From Flavobacterium sp. Root420 (GTDB lineage: Bacteria; Bacteroidota; Bacteroidia; Flavobacteriales; Flavobacteriaceae), in assembly GCF_001427905.1 (NCBI RefSeq), contig NZ_LMEF01000032.1, positions 160,315-224,314 of the forward strand: 64,000 nt of DNA, written 5' to 3'. Each line of letters opens with the position of its first letter. Positions within the stretch are counted from its first letter, which is position 1. The translations under genes were made by a program, and so were the position numbers. This document shows, one piece after another, positions 17,831 through 26,380 of the stretch. The notes beneath the pieces were generated by a model, which worked only from the letters and a program-made list of their open reading frames with translations, made no database searches and was not told the origin of the DNA.

Positions 17831-19315
17831 GTGAATACAAAGTCCTATTTTTTTCAGTCTTTCGCAATTGTCGCGCTGGCATTCATCGCCTTTATTGGAT
17901 TCAAACAAATTTTGCCGGATAAAATTTTTTCCGATAGTAAAATTGATTCTAAAAATGTACTAATTGATAGTATGCTTTTGGAATCTGTTGCCAATGACTC
18001 TTTATCGCTTGAAAGCGACAGTATTGCCGAAGCAGAGCAACAAGAAGCACAGCAAGAAATTGTTTTTGAAGATACAGAAGGAATCGAATTCCCTTCAGAA
18101 ACTTTCGAAAATTATAAAGGATATCAATATTTGGTTTCGTTTTATGAAAAGTTATATCAACTGGAAAAGAATCCACAATCTAAAGTTCGAATTGCCTATT
18201 ATGGGGATTCAATGACCGATGGAGATTTAATTGTTCAGGATGTTCGAACCAATTATCAGGAACGTTTTGGAGGGAATGGAGTTGGATTTGTATCTATAAC
18301 TTCAGAATCTGCTGCATCAAGAGGTTCGGTAAAATCGGTTTATTCGAAAAACTGGAAAACACAATCCTATTTAAATGTAAAAAGACCAATAAGCCCTTTT
18401 GGAGTAAACGGTCATGTATTTTTCGCAAATGATAAAACCAATCCAACCTGGGTTCAATACGAAGCAGGAACGAATAAATATGCAACGACTTTAGATAATC
18501 CAACTTTGTTTTATGGGAAAGCAGGTAAAAGAGGGAATGTGAACTTTATCATTGGTAAAGACACACTCCGAAAAAATCTTGTTCCAAATAATTTGGTTAA
18601 CAGTCTAAAAGTAACTTCAGGAAGTATAAAAGCATTCAAAGCTAATTTTGTTCATGCTGATTCTATTCCAATTTATGGTTTCAATTTCGATAACGGAAGC
18701 GGTGTTCATGTGGATAATTTTTCACAAAGAGGAAACTCGGGATTGCCAATTTCGATGTTTGATGCTGATGTAATGAGAACTTTCAATTCTTATTTAAAAT
18801 ACGATTTGATTGTTTTACATTACGGAACCAACGTTTTAAATTATGGAACCAAAAATTACCATTGGTACGAAAAAGGAATGAAAAAGGCTGTCAATAAAAT
18901 CAGGGAATCTTTTCCGGGAGTTTCTATTCTGATTGTTTCGACTGCTGATAAATCAACAAAATATGAGTTGGAAATGAAAACGGATTCAGCTGTTGTTCCT
19001 TTAATGAAAGCGCAAAAAAGATACGCTTTAGAATCAGAATCGGGATTTGTAAACTTATACACTTTAATGGGCGGAGACGGATCTATGGTAAAATGGGTTG
19101 ATGAAACTCCGGCAAGAGCCAATAAAGATTATACCCATTTTAATCAGCGTGGCGCGAAAGCAATCGGCAGATTATTATACGATCAATTGAATAAAGGTTA
19201 CGAAGAATATAAAATCTTAAGAGAGAAACGTGATGCAACTTCCCGCCAGCAAAGGGCAGCACGAAAAACAAACACAGATTCTGTTTCTGTAAAAAAAGAT
19301 AGTGTAAATGAATAA
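17831..19315 (+). CDS. Membrane-anchored SGNH/GDSL hydrolase
   Basis: A 494-residue protein starting at GTG; the first in-frame Met would cut into the hydrophobic anchor (about residues 9-27), so GTG is preferred. It has an acidic linker, then an SGNH hydrolase domain: block I YYGDSMTDGD (Ser127), block III LHYGTNVLNYG and block V DYTHFNQRGAKAIG (Asp433, His436). Such enzymes act as acyl-esterases or acyltransferases on exported glycans. A charged, Arg/Lys/Ser tail follows. It overlaps the next gene by 8 nt and heads an operon with a second SGNH protein and an MBOAT acyltransferase, pointing to O-acetylation of an envelope glycan. Confidence 0.8.
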   Translation: MNTKSYFFQSFAIVALAFIAFIGFKQILPDKIFSDSKIDSKNVLIDSMLLESVANDSLSLESDSIAEAEQQEAQQEIVFEDTEGIEFPSETFENYKGYQYLVSFYEKLYQLEKNPQSKVRIAYYGDSMTDGDLIVQDVRTNYQERFGGNGVGFVSITSESAASRGSVKSVYSKNWKTQSYLNVKRPISPFGVNGHVFFANDKTNPTWVQYEAGTNKYATTLDNPTLFYGKAGKRGNVNFIIGKDTLRKNLVPNNLVNSLKVTSGSIKAFKANFVHADSIPIYGFNFDNGSGVHVDNFSQRGNSGLPISMFDADVMRTFNSYLKYDLIVLHYGTNVLNYGTKNYHWYEKGMKKAVNKIRESFPGVSILIVSTADKSTKYELEMKTDSAVVPLMKAQKRYALESESGFVNLYTLMGGDGSMVKWVDETPARANKDYTHFNQRGAKAIGRLLYDQLNKGYEEYKILREKRDATSRQQRAARKTNTDSVSVKKDSVNE

Positions 19316-20729
19316 ACTTATTATTTTCTTCTGTTGTCTTTTTTTATCTCCAAATGATAAAATAGAAAAGACGGTCTCACTTCCAATACCCAAACCTATG
19401 AGTACTAAAACTGATACAACTAAGATTGATTCTTTTTCTGATGATAGGATTTATAATGCAAAAGTTTTAGAAAGCATTTTTCAGAAATTAAATGAAAATG
19501 ATGTACATCAAAGTCAAAAGATAAATATTGTTCATATTGGTGATTCTCATATTCAGAGTGATTTAATGACCAACGAAATTAGAAAAAACCTGCAACAACG
19601 ATTTGGAAACGCAGGACGAGGTTTGGTTTTTCCGTATCAACTAGCTAAAACAAACGGATCTTATAACGAGCGTTTTCGTTCTAACAGAACCTGGGAAAGT
19701 TATCGAAACATTCATCCTCACAAAAATTACCCGGTTGGTTTAAGCGGCATTGGACTTTGGAGAGATAATGGCGGTTTTGCAGTGGAACTGAATGTGAAAG
19801 ATCCTGCTTACAAATTCAATACAATTAAGATTATCACACCTCAGAATCAGAATATGTTTGATTTGGCAACGTCATCTCAAACCAATATTATTCAGTCGAC
19901 GGAGCGAAAAGTAATTAAACATAAAATAAAAAAGGGTGAAGCAATTTCAACAATTGCGGATAAATATAATATTTCGGTTGCTGAAATTAAACAAGCAAAT
20001 GGTTTGAAATCGAATAACATTCGTGCCGGAAGAACATTAAAAATTCCAACGAATGAAACAAAACCAAAAACGATCAAAAGTTCAGCGTTTGTTTCTTTAA
20101 ATGTCGAATCCGATTCATTTTCACATTATTATAATTCGGAAAAAGCATTGGATAAAATCTTTTTGATTCCGAATAAAGACGCTTTAAAATTTGAGCTAAA
20201 TGGAATTGTTTTAGAAAAAGATGCTCCCGGATTAATCTATAGCAGTATTGGTGTAAATGGCGCAAAATTTTCAGATTATAATAAATATCCCTTATTCTTT
20301 GAGCAATTAAAAACGTTGCATCCGGATTTGCTTGTTTTTTCGCTAGGAACAAATGAAAGCTACGATCACATGGAAGCTTCGGCTTATATTAAAGAATTAC
20401 GCCAGTTTATAAAAAACATAAAAGATCAAAATATCAATGTTCCTATAATTGTGATGACGCCGCCACCTTCTTTGCTTAAAGCAAGAAGACCTAATGTTTA
20501 CGTTCATGATTATGCAAAAAGTATCCTCGGAATTGCCAAAGAAGATGGTTTTGCAGTTTGGGATTTATATGATGAATTTGGTGGAATGGAAGGTGTCCGA
20601 AAATTAAAAGCGGAAAAATTAATTGGTCCGGATTATGTTCATTATTCTAAAAAAGGATACGAAAAACAAGGAAACTTGTTTACACAGGCGTTTTTAAAAG
20701 CATACGATAATTTTAAATTAAAAAATTAA
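19308..20729 (+). CDS. SGNH hydrolase with embedded LysM domain
   Basis: A 473-residue protein with a short hydrophobic N-terminus that may be a signal or anchor. SGNH block I is VHIGDSHIQSD (Ser80), block III FSLGTNESYD and block V DYVHYSKKGYEKQG (Asp442, His445). Between blocks I and III, at about residues 204-247, lies a complete LysM motif (KKGEAISTIADKYNISVAEIKQANGL...RAGRTLKIP), a peptidoglycan/chitin-type glycan binder. The domain order suggests the catalytic module is brought to peptidoglycan. It overlaps the upstream gene by 8 nt and ends 1 nt before the MBOAT gene, so translation is probably coupled. Confidence 0.82.
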   Translation: MNKLIIFFCCLFLSPNDKIEKTVSLPIPKPMSTKTDTTKIDSFSDDRIYNAKVLESIFQKLNENDVHQSQKINIVHIGDSHIQSDLMTNEIRKNLQQRFGNAGRGLVFPYQLAKTNGSYNERFRSNRTWESYRNIHPHKNYPVGLSGIGLWRDNGGFAVELNVKDPAYKFNTIKIITPQNQNMFDLATSSQTNIIQSTERKVIKHKIKKGEAISTIADKYNISVAEIKQANGLKSNNIRAGRTLKIPTNETKPKTIKSSAFVSLNVESDSFSHYYNSEKALDKIFLIPNKDALKFELNGIVLEKDAPGLIYSSIGVNGAKFSDYNKYPLFFEQLKTLHPDLLVFSLGTNESYDHMEASAYIKELRQFIKNIKDQNINVPIIVMTPPPSLLKARRPNVYVHDYAKSILGIAKEDGFAVWDLYDEFGGMEGVRKLKAEKLIGPDYVHYSKKGYEKQGNLFTQAFLKAYDNFKLKN

Positions 20730-20730
20730 A

Positions 20731-22416
20731 TTGATTACAATTGATAGCATAAATAATTGGTTTGTTCAAAACTTTGGAGAAGTTACCATCGAACAGGCTA
20801 AAAGTTGGTTTATTTATAATCCCGACGAAAAATTATTATTTAACACTGGTTTGTTTCTGGGATTATTTCTGGTTTTTTATTTTGTGTATGGTTTTTTGCG
20901 CAAAACATTTTACTTGAGATTAACTTACGTTATTCTATTCTCGCTTTTCTTTTATTATAAGTCAAGCGGAATTTACTTTTTACTATTATTACTTTCTTCG
21001 GTTGTCGATTATGGACTGAGCCAGATTATCTACAAAACTACTAAAGATAGTACGAAGAAATTATATTTGGTAATAAGCGTTATTCTGAATTTGGGATTAC
21101 TTGGGTATTTCAAGTACATGAATTTCATGATTGTGACGTACAATGACATGTTCAATGGTCATTTCGCACTTCATAATATTTTTCTTCCTGTCGGAATTTC
21201 GTTCTATACTTTTCAGTCGATGAGTTATATTATTGAGATTTACCGAGAAGAAATCAAACCGACAAAAAACTATATTGAATATCTATTTTTCGTTTCGTTT
21301 TTCCCGCAGTTAGTCGCTGGGCCAATTGTGCGTGCAAAAGATTTTCTTCCACAGATTTACCAAAAATTGAACTTGACAAGACAAGATGTAAACAATGCTT
21401 TGTTTTTAATTATTGGAGGATTGATCAAGAAAACGGTAATTTCAAATTACATCTCTATAAATTTTGTCGACCGTGTTTTTGATACGCCGATGAGTTATAC
21501 ATCATTCGAAAATTTAATGGCCTCTTACGGATATGCCATTCAAATTTATTGTGATTTCTCAGGATATTCGGATATGGCAATCGGAATCGCTTTATTGTTA
21601 GGGTTTAAATTACCAGCCAACTTTAGAACGCCTTATAAATCGACTTCTATAACTGATTTCTGGAGAAGATGGCATATTTCGCTTTCAACCTGGCTGAAAG
21701 ACTTCTTATATATATCGATCGGAGGAAATCGAGAAGGTTCTTTCGCCGGATTTTTATTCCCAAGTTTATTTTTCTTCGGATTATTACTTTGGGGAATTAC
21801 GAGTTACAACGAGAGTATCATTCCATTAATCATAGCATTAAGCGGAATTGGACTTTTCTGTTTGTCATTTTTATTATCAAGCAAAAGAAAACAAACTTTG
21901 GTAACCAATTTCAATCTGTTTACCACTATGCTTTTAGGCGGTTTGTGGCACGGAGCGGGAGCACAGTTTATTGTTTGGGGAGCTTTACACGGTTTAGCTT
22001 TGGCAGTTCATAAAATATTCACAGAATTTTTTCCTTCCAAAAAAGACGGTAAAGGGCCTAACTTTTTATGGAGATTTTTTTCCATCGTAATCACATTTCA
22101 TTTTGTAGTTTTCTGCTGGATCTTTTTCCGTGCCAGAGATTTCGAAACAGCGTTGCAGGTAATCAACAATATTGGCCAGTTAACTTTCGAACCAGAGAAT
22201 TGGAAAGCTATAGTTTTGGGATACAAAAATGTATTTTTATTGATGTTATTCGGTTACGTTTGGCATTTCTTACCGGAAGTTATCACAGACAAAATGAAAT
22301 GGGTTTTTGATAATACGCCATTACTATTAAAAGCTGTAATTCTGGGCTTCGTTTACTGGATCGTTTACGCTACAGCAGTTGCAGGTTCGCAGCCGTTTAT
22401 TTACTTTCAGTTCTAG
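20731..22416 (+). CDS. MBOAT family O-acyltransferase (AlgI/PatA-like)
   Basis: A 561-residue polytopic membrane protein of the family that moves acyl groups across or onto exported polysaccharides (AlgI for alginate, PatA for peptidoglycan). Visible signatures: PVGISFYTFQSMSYIIEIYR, FFPQLVAGPIVRAKDFLPQ, FCDFSGYSDMAIG-like CDFSGYSDM, FWRRWHISLSTWLKDFLYISIGG, and GGLWHGAG containing the catalytic His407. Translation seems to begin at TTG, one base after the upstream stop codon; no ATG is available before the conserved core. With the two SGNH proteins upstream it completes a transfer system; the target glycan is not shown by sequence. Confidence 0.9.
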   Translation: MITIDSINNWFVQNFGEVTIEQAKSWFIYNPDEKLLFNTGLFLGLFLVFYFVYGFLRKTFYLRLTYVILFSLFFYYKSSGIYFLLLLLSSVVDYGLSQIIYKTTKDSTKKLYLVISVILNLGLLGYFKYMNFMIVTYNDMFNGHFALHNIFLPVGISFYTFQSMSYIIEIYREEIKPTKNYIEYLFFVSFFPQLVAGPIVRAKDFLPQIYQKLNLTRQDVNNALFLIIGGLIKKTVISNYISINFVDRVFDTPMSYTSFENLMASYGYAIQIYCDFSGYSDMAIGIALLLGFKLPANFRTPYKSTSITDFWRRWHISLSTWLKDFLYISIGGNREGSFAGFLFPSLFFFGLLLWGITSYNESIIPLIIALSGIGLFCLSFLLSSKRKQTLVTNFNLFTTMLLGGLWHGAGAQFIVWGALHGLALAVHKIFTEFFPSKKDGKGPNFLWRFFSIVITFHFVVFCWIFFRARDFETALQVINNIGQLTFEPENWKAIVLGYKNVFLLMLFGYVWHFLPEVITDKMKWVFDNTPLLLKAVILGFVYWIVYATAVAGSQPFIYFQF

Positions 22417-22432
22417 GCTGAATGAATTAATC

Positions 22433-22612
22433 TCGCAAAGACGCGAAGTCGCAAAGTTTTTATATTCTTTGCGACTTCGTTATTTTCAGAGCAAAAACAT
22501 TCAGTTACTTAAAAAAAATAGAGCTTTGCGGCTTTGCGACTTTGCGAGCAAAAAAACATTGCGAACCTTGCATAGATCTTTGCGTACATTGCGGTTAAAT
22601 GCAGCTAAATAA
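22433..22612. repeat. CGCAAAG/CTTTGCG intergenic repeats
   Basis: This gap is full of CGCAAAG and CTTTGCG words. One perfect hairpin pairs CGAAGTCGCAAAG (22444-22456) with CTTTGCGACTTCG (22467-22479); related half-copies follow to 22612. The same family recurs at 43549-43616 and 51883-51966. No gene seen. Confidence 0.75.
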
Positions 22613-22638
22613 AAATTGCCTGAAATATCTAATTAGAT

Positions 22639-22646
22639 TATCTTTG
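22639..22646 (+). promoter_or_regulatory. TAnnTTTG promoter of ffh
   Basis: TATCTTTG, 22 nt ahead of the ffh ATG. Confidence 0.65.
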
Positions 22647-22668
22647 CACTTCAAATAAAGAAAATAAT

Positions 22669-24021
22669 ATGTTTGATAATTTAAGTGATAAGTTAGATAA
22701 AGCGTTCCATATATTAAAAGGACACGGTAAAATTACAGAAGTAAACGTTGCCGATACCTTAAAAGAAGTTCGTCGTGCCTTATTAGACGCCGATGTTAAC
22801 TTTAAAATTGCAAAAGATTTTACAACCAAAGTAAAAGAAAAAGCAATTGGTCAGGACGTTTTAACAACACTTCAGCCAGGACAATTATTGGTGAAGTTAG
22901 TTAAAGATGAGTTGACTGAATTAATGGGTGGCGATGTTGCCGGAATTAATCTTTCAGGAACTCCATCTGTGATCTTAATGTCAGGATTGCAAGGTTCTGG
23001 TAAAACGACTTTCTCAGGAAAATTAGCCAACTTTTTAAAGACTAAGAAAAATAAAAAACCACTTCTTGTAGCGTGTGATATCTACCGTCCTGCGGCGATC
23101 AATCAGTTGCATGTTGTGGGAGATCAAATAGGTGTTGAGGTTTACTCAGAACCAGAAAATAAAAACCCTGTTGAAATTGCTCAAAACGCAATCAAACACG
23201 CAAAAGCAAACGGTTTCAATGTAGTTATTGTCGATACGGCTGGTCGTTTGGCAGTAGACAAAGAAATGATGGATGAAATTGCTCGTGTTCATAAAGCAAT
23301 TCAGCCTCAGGAAACTTTGTTTGTTGTGGATGCAATGACAGGTCAGGATGCTGTAAATACGGCAAAAGCTTTCAACGATATCCTGAATTTTGATGGAGTT
23401 ATTTTAACAAAATTAGATGGTGATACTCGTGGTGGAGCTGCAATTTCGATTAAATCGGTTGTAAACAAACCAATCAAATTTGTGGGTACAGGCGAGAAGA
23501 TGGAAGCAATTGATGTTTTCTATCCAGATCGTATGGCGGAACGTATCTTAGGTATGGGTGACGTTGTGTCGCTTGTAGAAAGAGCGCAAGAACAATTTGA
23601 CGAAGAAGAAGCAAGAAAACTTCAAAAGAAAATCGCTAAAAACGAATTTGGTTTTGATGATTTCTTAACGCAGATTCAACAAGTGAAAAAAATGGGTAAT
23701 ATGAAAGATCTGGTAGGAATGATTCCAGGTGCTTCAAAAGCCATGAAAGATGTAGAAATTGAAGATGATGCTTTTAAACATATTGAAGCAATCATTCACT
23801 CGATGACACCAATCGAAAGAAGTAAACCTGCCATTATCGACGTAAAAAGGAAGGCCAGAATCGCAAAAGGTTCCGGAACCAAAGTCGAGCAAGTAAATCA
23901 GTTAATGAAGCAATTCGACCAAATGAGCAAAATGATGAAGATGATGCAGGGTCCGGGCGGAAAAAACCTGATGAAAATGATGGGAGGCATGAAAGGAATG
24001 CCAGGCGGAATGCCGAGATAA
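22669..24021 (+). CDS. ffh: Signal recognition particle protein Ffh (SRP54)
   Basis: The GTPase of the bacterial SRP, which binds 4.5S RNA and nascent signal sequences and docks with FtsY. The 450-residue protein has the N domain, then the G domain with GLQGSGKTTFSGKLA (about 106-120), DIYRPAA, DTAGRL and TKLDGDTRGGAA, and a Met-rich M domain (from about 325) with the RNA-binding region IxxSMTPxER (IHSMTPIERSKPAII) ending MMGGMKGMPGGMPR. Monocistronic, unrelated to the MBOAT operon upstream. Confidence 0.97.
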   Translation: MFDNLSDKLDKAFHILKGHGKITEVNVADTLKEVRRALLDADVNFKIAKDFTTKVKEKAIGQDVLTTLQPGQLLVKLVKDELTELMGGDVAGINLSGTPSVILMSGLQGSGKTTFSGKLANFLKTKKNKKPLLVACDIYRPAAINQLHVVGDQIGVEVYSEPENKNPVEIAQNAIKHAKANGFNVVIVDTAGRLAVDKEMMDEIARVHKAIQPQETLFVVDAMTGQDAVNTAKAFNDILNFDGVILTKLDGDTRGGAAISIKSVVNKPIKFVGTGEKMEAIDVFYPDRMAERILGMGDVVSLVERAQEQFDEEEARKLQKKIAKNEFGFDDFLTQIQQVKKMGNMKDLVGMIPGASKAMKDVEIEDDAFKHIEAIIHSMTPIERSKPAIIDVKRKARIAKGSGTKVEQVNQLMKQFDQMSKMMKMMQGPGGKNLMKMMGGMKGMPGGMPR

Positions 24022-24027
24022 TAAAAT

Positions 24028-24143
24028 TAAAAGTTTCAAGTTTCAGGTTTCAGGTTTTGAAACAGAAATTTGAAACTTTTTTCAATAAATAAATATACGT
24101 TTCACTTTTAACGTGAAACATGAAACTTTAAACTTGAAACAAA
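24028..24143. repeat. GTTTCA/TGAAAC intergenic repeats
   Basis: Tandem AAGTTTCAGGTTTCAGG-like words, then GTTTCAC-TTTTAAC-GTGAAAC and further TGAAACTT words in inverse orientation. Related copies are at 35942-35980 and 54608-54782. Confidence 0.7.
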
Positions 24144-24147
24144 AACA

Positions 24148-25032
24148 ATGCAACTACTAGACGGTAAAAAAACAGCAGAAGACATTAAAAACGAAATCGC
24201 AGCCGAAGTTCAATCCATAAAAGCAGCAGGAGGAAAAGTGCCTCATTTAGCAGCAGTTATTGTGGGAAACAACGGAGCAAGTTTAACTTACGTAGGAAGT
24301 AAAGTAAAATCTTGCCAGCAAATTGGTTTCGATTCAACTTTAGTAGCTTTACCTGAAGATATTACCGAAGCCGATTTATTAGCAAAAATTGCAGCATTAA
24401 ACGAAGATGATAATCTTGATGGATATATCGTTCAGTTGCCGTTGCCAAAACATATCGACGAGCAAAAAATTCTTTTAGCAATTGATCCAGATAAAGATGT
24501 AGATGGTTTTCACCCAACAAACTTTGGAAGAATGGCGCTTGAAATGGAAAGTTTTATTCCGGCAACACCATTCGGAATCATGGAATTGTTAGAGCGCTAC
24601 AAAGTAGAAACTTCTGGAAAACATACTGTAGTTATTGGAAGAAGCCATATCGTAGGGCGACCAATGAGTATTTTAATGAGCCGTAAAGGAAATCCTGGAG
24701 ATTCAACCGTTACGTTGACACACAGCCGTACTAAAAATTTAGCAGAATTTACTAAAAATGCAGATATCATTATTACAGCTTTAGGAGTTCCTGAATTTTT
24801 AAAAGGAGATATGGTTAAAGACGGAGTTGTAATCATCGATGTTGGAATTACCCGTGTAGATGATGCGTCAAATGCAAAAGGATATGTAATTAAGGGAGAC
24901 GTTGATTTTGACGGAGTAAGCAAAAAAGCCTCATTTATTACACCAGTTCCGGGTGGAGTAGGACCAATGACAATTGCGATGTTGTTGAAAAATACACTTC
25001 TGGCTCGTAAAATGAGAAGTGCAAGAAAATAA
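24148..25032 (+). CDS. folD: Bifunctional methylenetetrahydrofolate dehydrogenase/cyclohydrolase
   Basis: FolD interconverts 5,10-methylene-THF, methenyl-THF and 10-formyl-THF in the cytoplasm. The 294 residues carry the signatures YVGSKVKSCQQIGF (with the catalytic Lys of the YxxxK motif), DGYIVQLPLPKHI, the NADP-binding VVIGRSHIVGRPM and the C-terminal PVPGGVGPMTIAMLL. ATG start fits the family N-terminus. Preceded by repeats and followed by a terminator, so it appears monocistronic. Confidence 0.97.
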   Translation: MQLLDGKKTAEDIKNEIAAEVQSIKAAGGKVPHLAAVIVGNNGASLTYVGSKVKSCQQIGFDSTLVALPEDITEADLLAKIAALNEDDNLDGYIVQLPLPKHIDEQKILLAIDPDKDVDGFHPTNFGRMALEMESFIPATPFGIMELLERYKVETSGKHTVVIGRSHIVGRPMSILMSRKGNPGDSTVTLTHSRTKNLAEFTKNADIIITALGVPEFLKGDMVKDGVVIIDVGITRVDDASNAKGYVIKGDVDFDGVSKKASFITPVPGGVGPMTIAMLLKNTLLARKMRSARK

Positions 25033-25052
25033 AATTTCATAAAATACCGATA

Positions 25053-25084
25053 AACAAAGCCTATTCATTTGAATGGGCTTTGTT
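25053..25084 (+). terminator. folD terminator
   Basis: AACAAAGCCTATTC pairs with GAATGGGCTTTGTT (one G-T pair) around ATTT, then a T-rich run. Confidence 0.8.
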
Positions 25085-25136
25085 GTTTTTAATATATAAT
25101 TAATAGTTTAAAATTTTTGTTCTTAAAAATAAAGGA

Positions 25137-25144
25137 TACTTTTG
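25137..25144 (+). promoter_or_regulatory. TAnnTTTG promoter of corA leader
   Basis: TACTTTTG lies 108 nt ahead of the corA ATG, giving an unusually long leader for this window. Confidence 0.55.
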
Positions 25145-25168
25145 CCACACTTAAAAAAAACTTCTCCG

Positions 25169-25201
25169 ATGGACGATTATTATTCGTTAGTATTTAATTA
25201 A
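25169..25201 (+). CDS. Possible 10-residue leader peptide upstream of corA
   Basis: The ATG at 25169, about 24 nt after a promoter box, opens a complete short reading frame MDDYYSLVFN and stop TAA. It ends 51 nt before corA and just before a small hairpin. Two consecutive Asp near the start are of note because Mg-sensing leader peptides in enterobacteria use acidic or proline residues that destabilise translating ribosomes at low Mg. That it is translated or regulatory is inference; an ORF of this size can occur by chance. Confidence 0.25.
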   Translation: MDDYYSLVFN

Positions 25202-25205
25202 AAAT

Positions 25206-25229
25206 AGCTTTTGATCTTTTCAAAATGCT
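25206..25229 (+). promoter_or_regulatory. Hairpin in the corA leader
   Basis: AGCTTTTGA can pair with TCAAAATGCT with a one-base bulge. It lies between the possible leader ORF stop and corA. Confidence 0.3.
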
Positions 25230-25252
25230 ATGATAAAACCCTGTATTTTGAA

Positions 25253-26179
25253 ATGAAAGCCTTTTACAAAAACAATAACGGATTAATTGCAATCCCGGAA
25301 TGGACTCCAAATTGCTGGATTAATATTGAATCTCCAACACCAGCAGAAAAAACATATTTACTAGAAGAACTTCAAATTCCTGAAGCATTTTATAATGATA
25401 TCGAAGATATCGACGAAAGACCCCGTATAGAGATCGAAGACGGCTGGACGCTAATTATTATGCGTGTTCCCATAAAAAGCAACGACATCAAATTACCTTT
25501 TCAAACGATTCCACTAGGTTTGGTTTTTAAAGAAGATATCTGTGTGACCATCAGTTTTTATAAAACAGAGATTATCGCAGATTTTGTATCGTACTCAAAA
25601 AGAAAAAATATTGAAATTCAGGATAACTACGACTTAATCCTAAGGTTGTTATTATCGTCAAGTGTTTGGTATTTAAAATATCTCAAACAAATCAATCAAA
25701 AAATAAAACTGGCGGAAGATAATTTAGAGAAATCCATCAAAAACGAAGAATTGCAAGCCTTGCTTCAAATCGAAAAATGCCTGGTGTTCTTTATTACTTC
25801 CCTAAAAGGAAATGACGTTTTGTTTCACCGTGTTAAAAATTTAAAAGCCCATAAAGCCAATTACGACTTAGATCTTCTGGAAGATGTCGATATCGAATTA
25901 AGTCAGGCGCAGGACACGGCAAATATTTACAGCAATATTTTGACCGGAATGATGGATGCCTATGCCTCGGTGATTTCTAACAACATGAATAACATCATGA
26001 AACAAATGACCTCAATCTCTATCATTTTGATGATTCCAACATTAATTGCCAGTCTATACGGGATGAATGTTCCGAATGGTTTAGAAGAAAGCAAATATGG
26101 TATTTGGATTCTACTTTTAATTTCTGTCGTGTTATCTGCTTTTGGAGTGTTTTTATTCAAAAGAAGAAGATGGTTTTAA
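25253..26179 (+). CDS. corA: CorA-family Mg2+/Co2+ channel
   Basis: The ATG at 25253 gives 308 residues; the in-frame TTG at 25211 would add residues not seen in the family. CorA is a homopentameric inner-membrane divalent-cation channel. A long cytoplasmic alpha/beta and coiled-coil region (1-240) is followed by two C-terminal TM helices with the selectivity motif YGMN between them (SLYGMNVPNG), and a basic tail KRRRWF. Single gene between two terminators, with a roughly 110-nt leader that may regulate it. Confidence 0.93.
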   Translation: MKAFYKNNNGLIAIPEWTPNCWINIESPTPAEKTYLLEELQIPEAFYNDIEDIDERPRIEIEDGWTLIIMRVPIKSNDIKLPFQTIPLGLVFKEDICVTISFYKTEIIADFVSYSKRKNIEIQDNYDLILRLLLSSSVWYLKYLKQINQKIKLAEDNLEKSIKNEELQALLQIEKCLVFFITSLKGNDVLFHRVKNLKAHKANYDLDLLEDVDIELSQAQDTANIYSNILTGMMDAYASVISNNMNNIMKQMTSISIILMIPTLIASLYGMNVPNGLEESKYGIWILLLISVVLSAFGVFLFKRRRWF

Positions 26180-26203
26180 TCAAACTTAAAATAAAAATAT
26201 TAG

Positions 26204-26233
26204 AAAGGCCTGTTCATTTGAATAGGCTTTTTT
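26204..26233 (+). terminator. corA terminator
   Basis: AAAGGCCTGTTC pairs with GAATAGGCTTT (one mismatch and one bulged base) around ATTT, followed by T run. Confidence 0.75.
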
Positions 26234-26253
26234 GTTTTTAATACTTTGGGCGT

Positions 26254-26316
26254 GACCGTATTTGCAAAAGGCGCTATTTAACATGCCGCTTATGTGCGCC
26301 TTTCGCAAATACGGTC
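26254..26316. repeat. Long inverted repeat, GACCGTATTTGC type
   Basis: GACCGTATTTGC...AAGGCGC (26254-26274) pairs with GCGCCTT...GCAAATACGGTC (26296-26316) over 21-nt arms with a small internal mismatch. It opens an 843-nt gene-free block. Confidence 0.75.
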
Positions 26317-26380
26317 GGGCTATCCATGCTACTTCGGTAGCTTATTCCTATCCCTCACGCGAAACTCAGGAATCTATCAA

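Noticed and set aside
22379..22612. 77-codon open frame in the repeat region before ffh
   Set aside because: It runs through CGCAAAG repeats and the end of the MBOAT gene and its composition is that of the repeat, not of a protein.
24597..25040. 147-codon open frame antisense to folD
   Set aside because: folD is certain on the other strand; the frame has no start context or motif.
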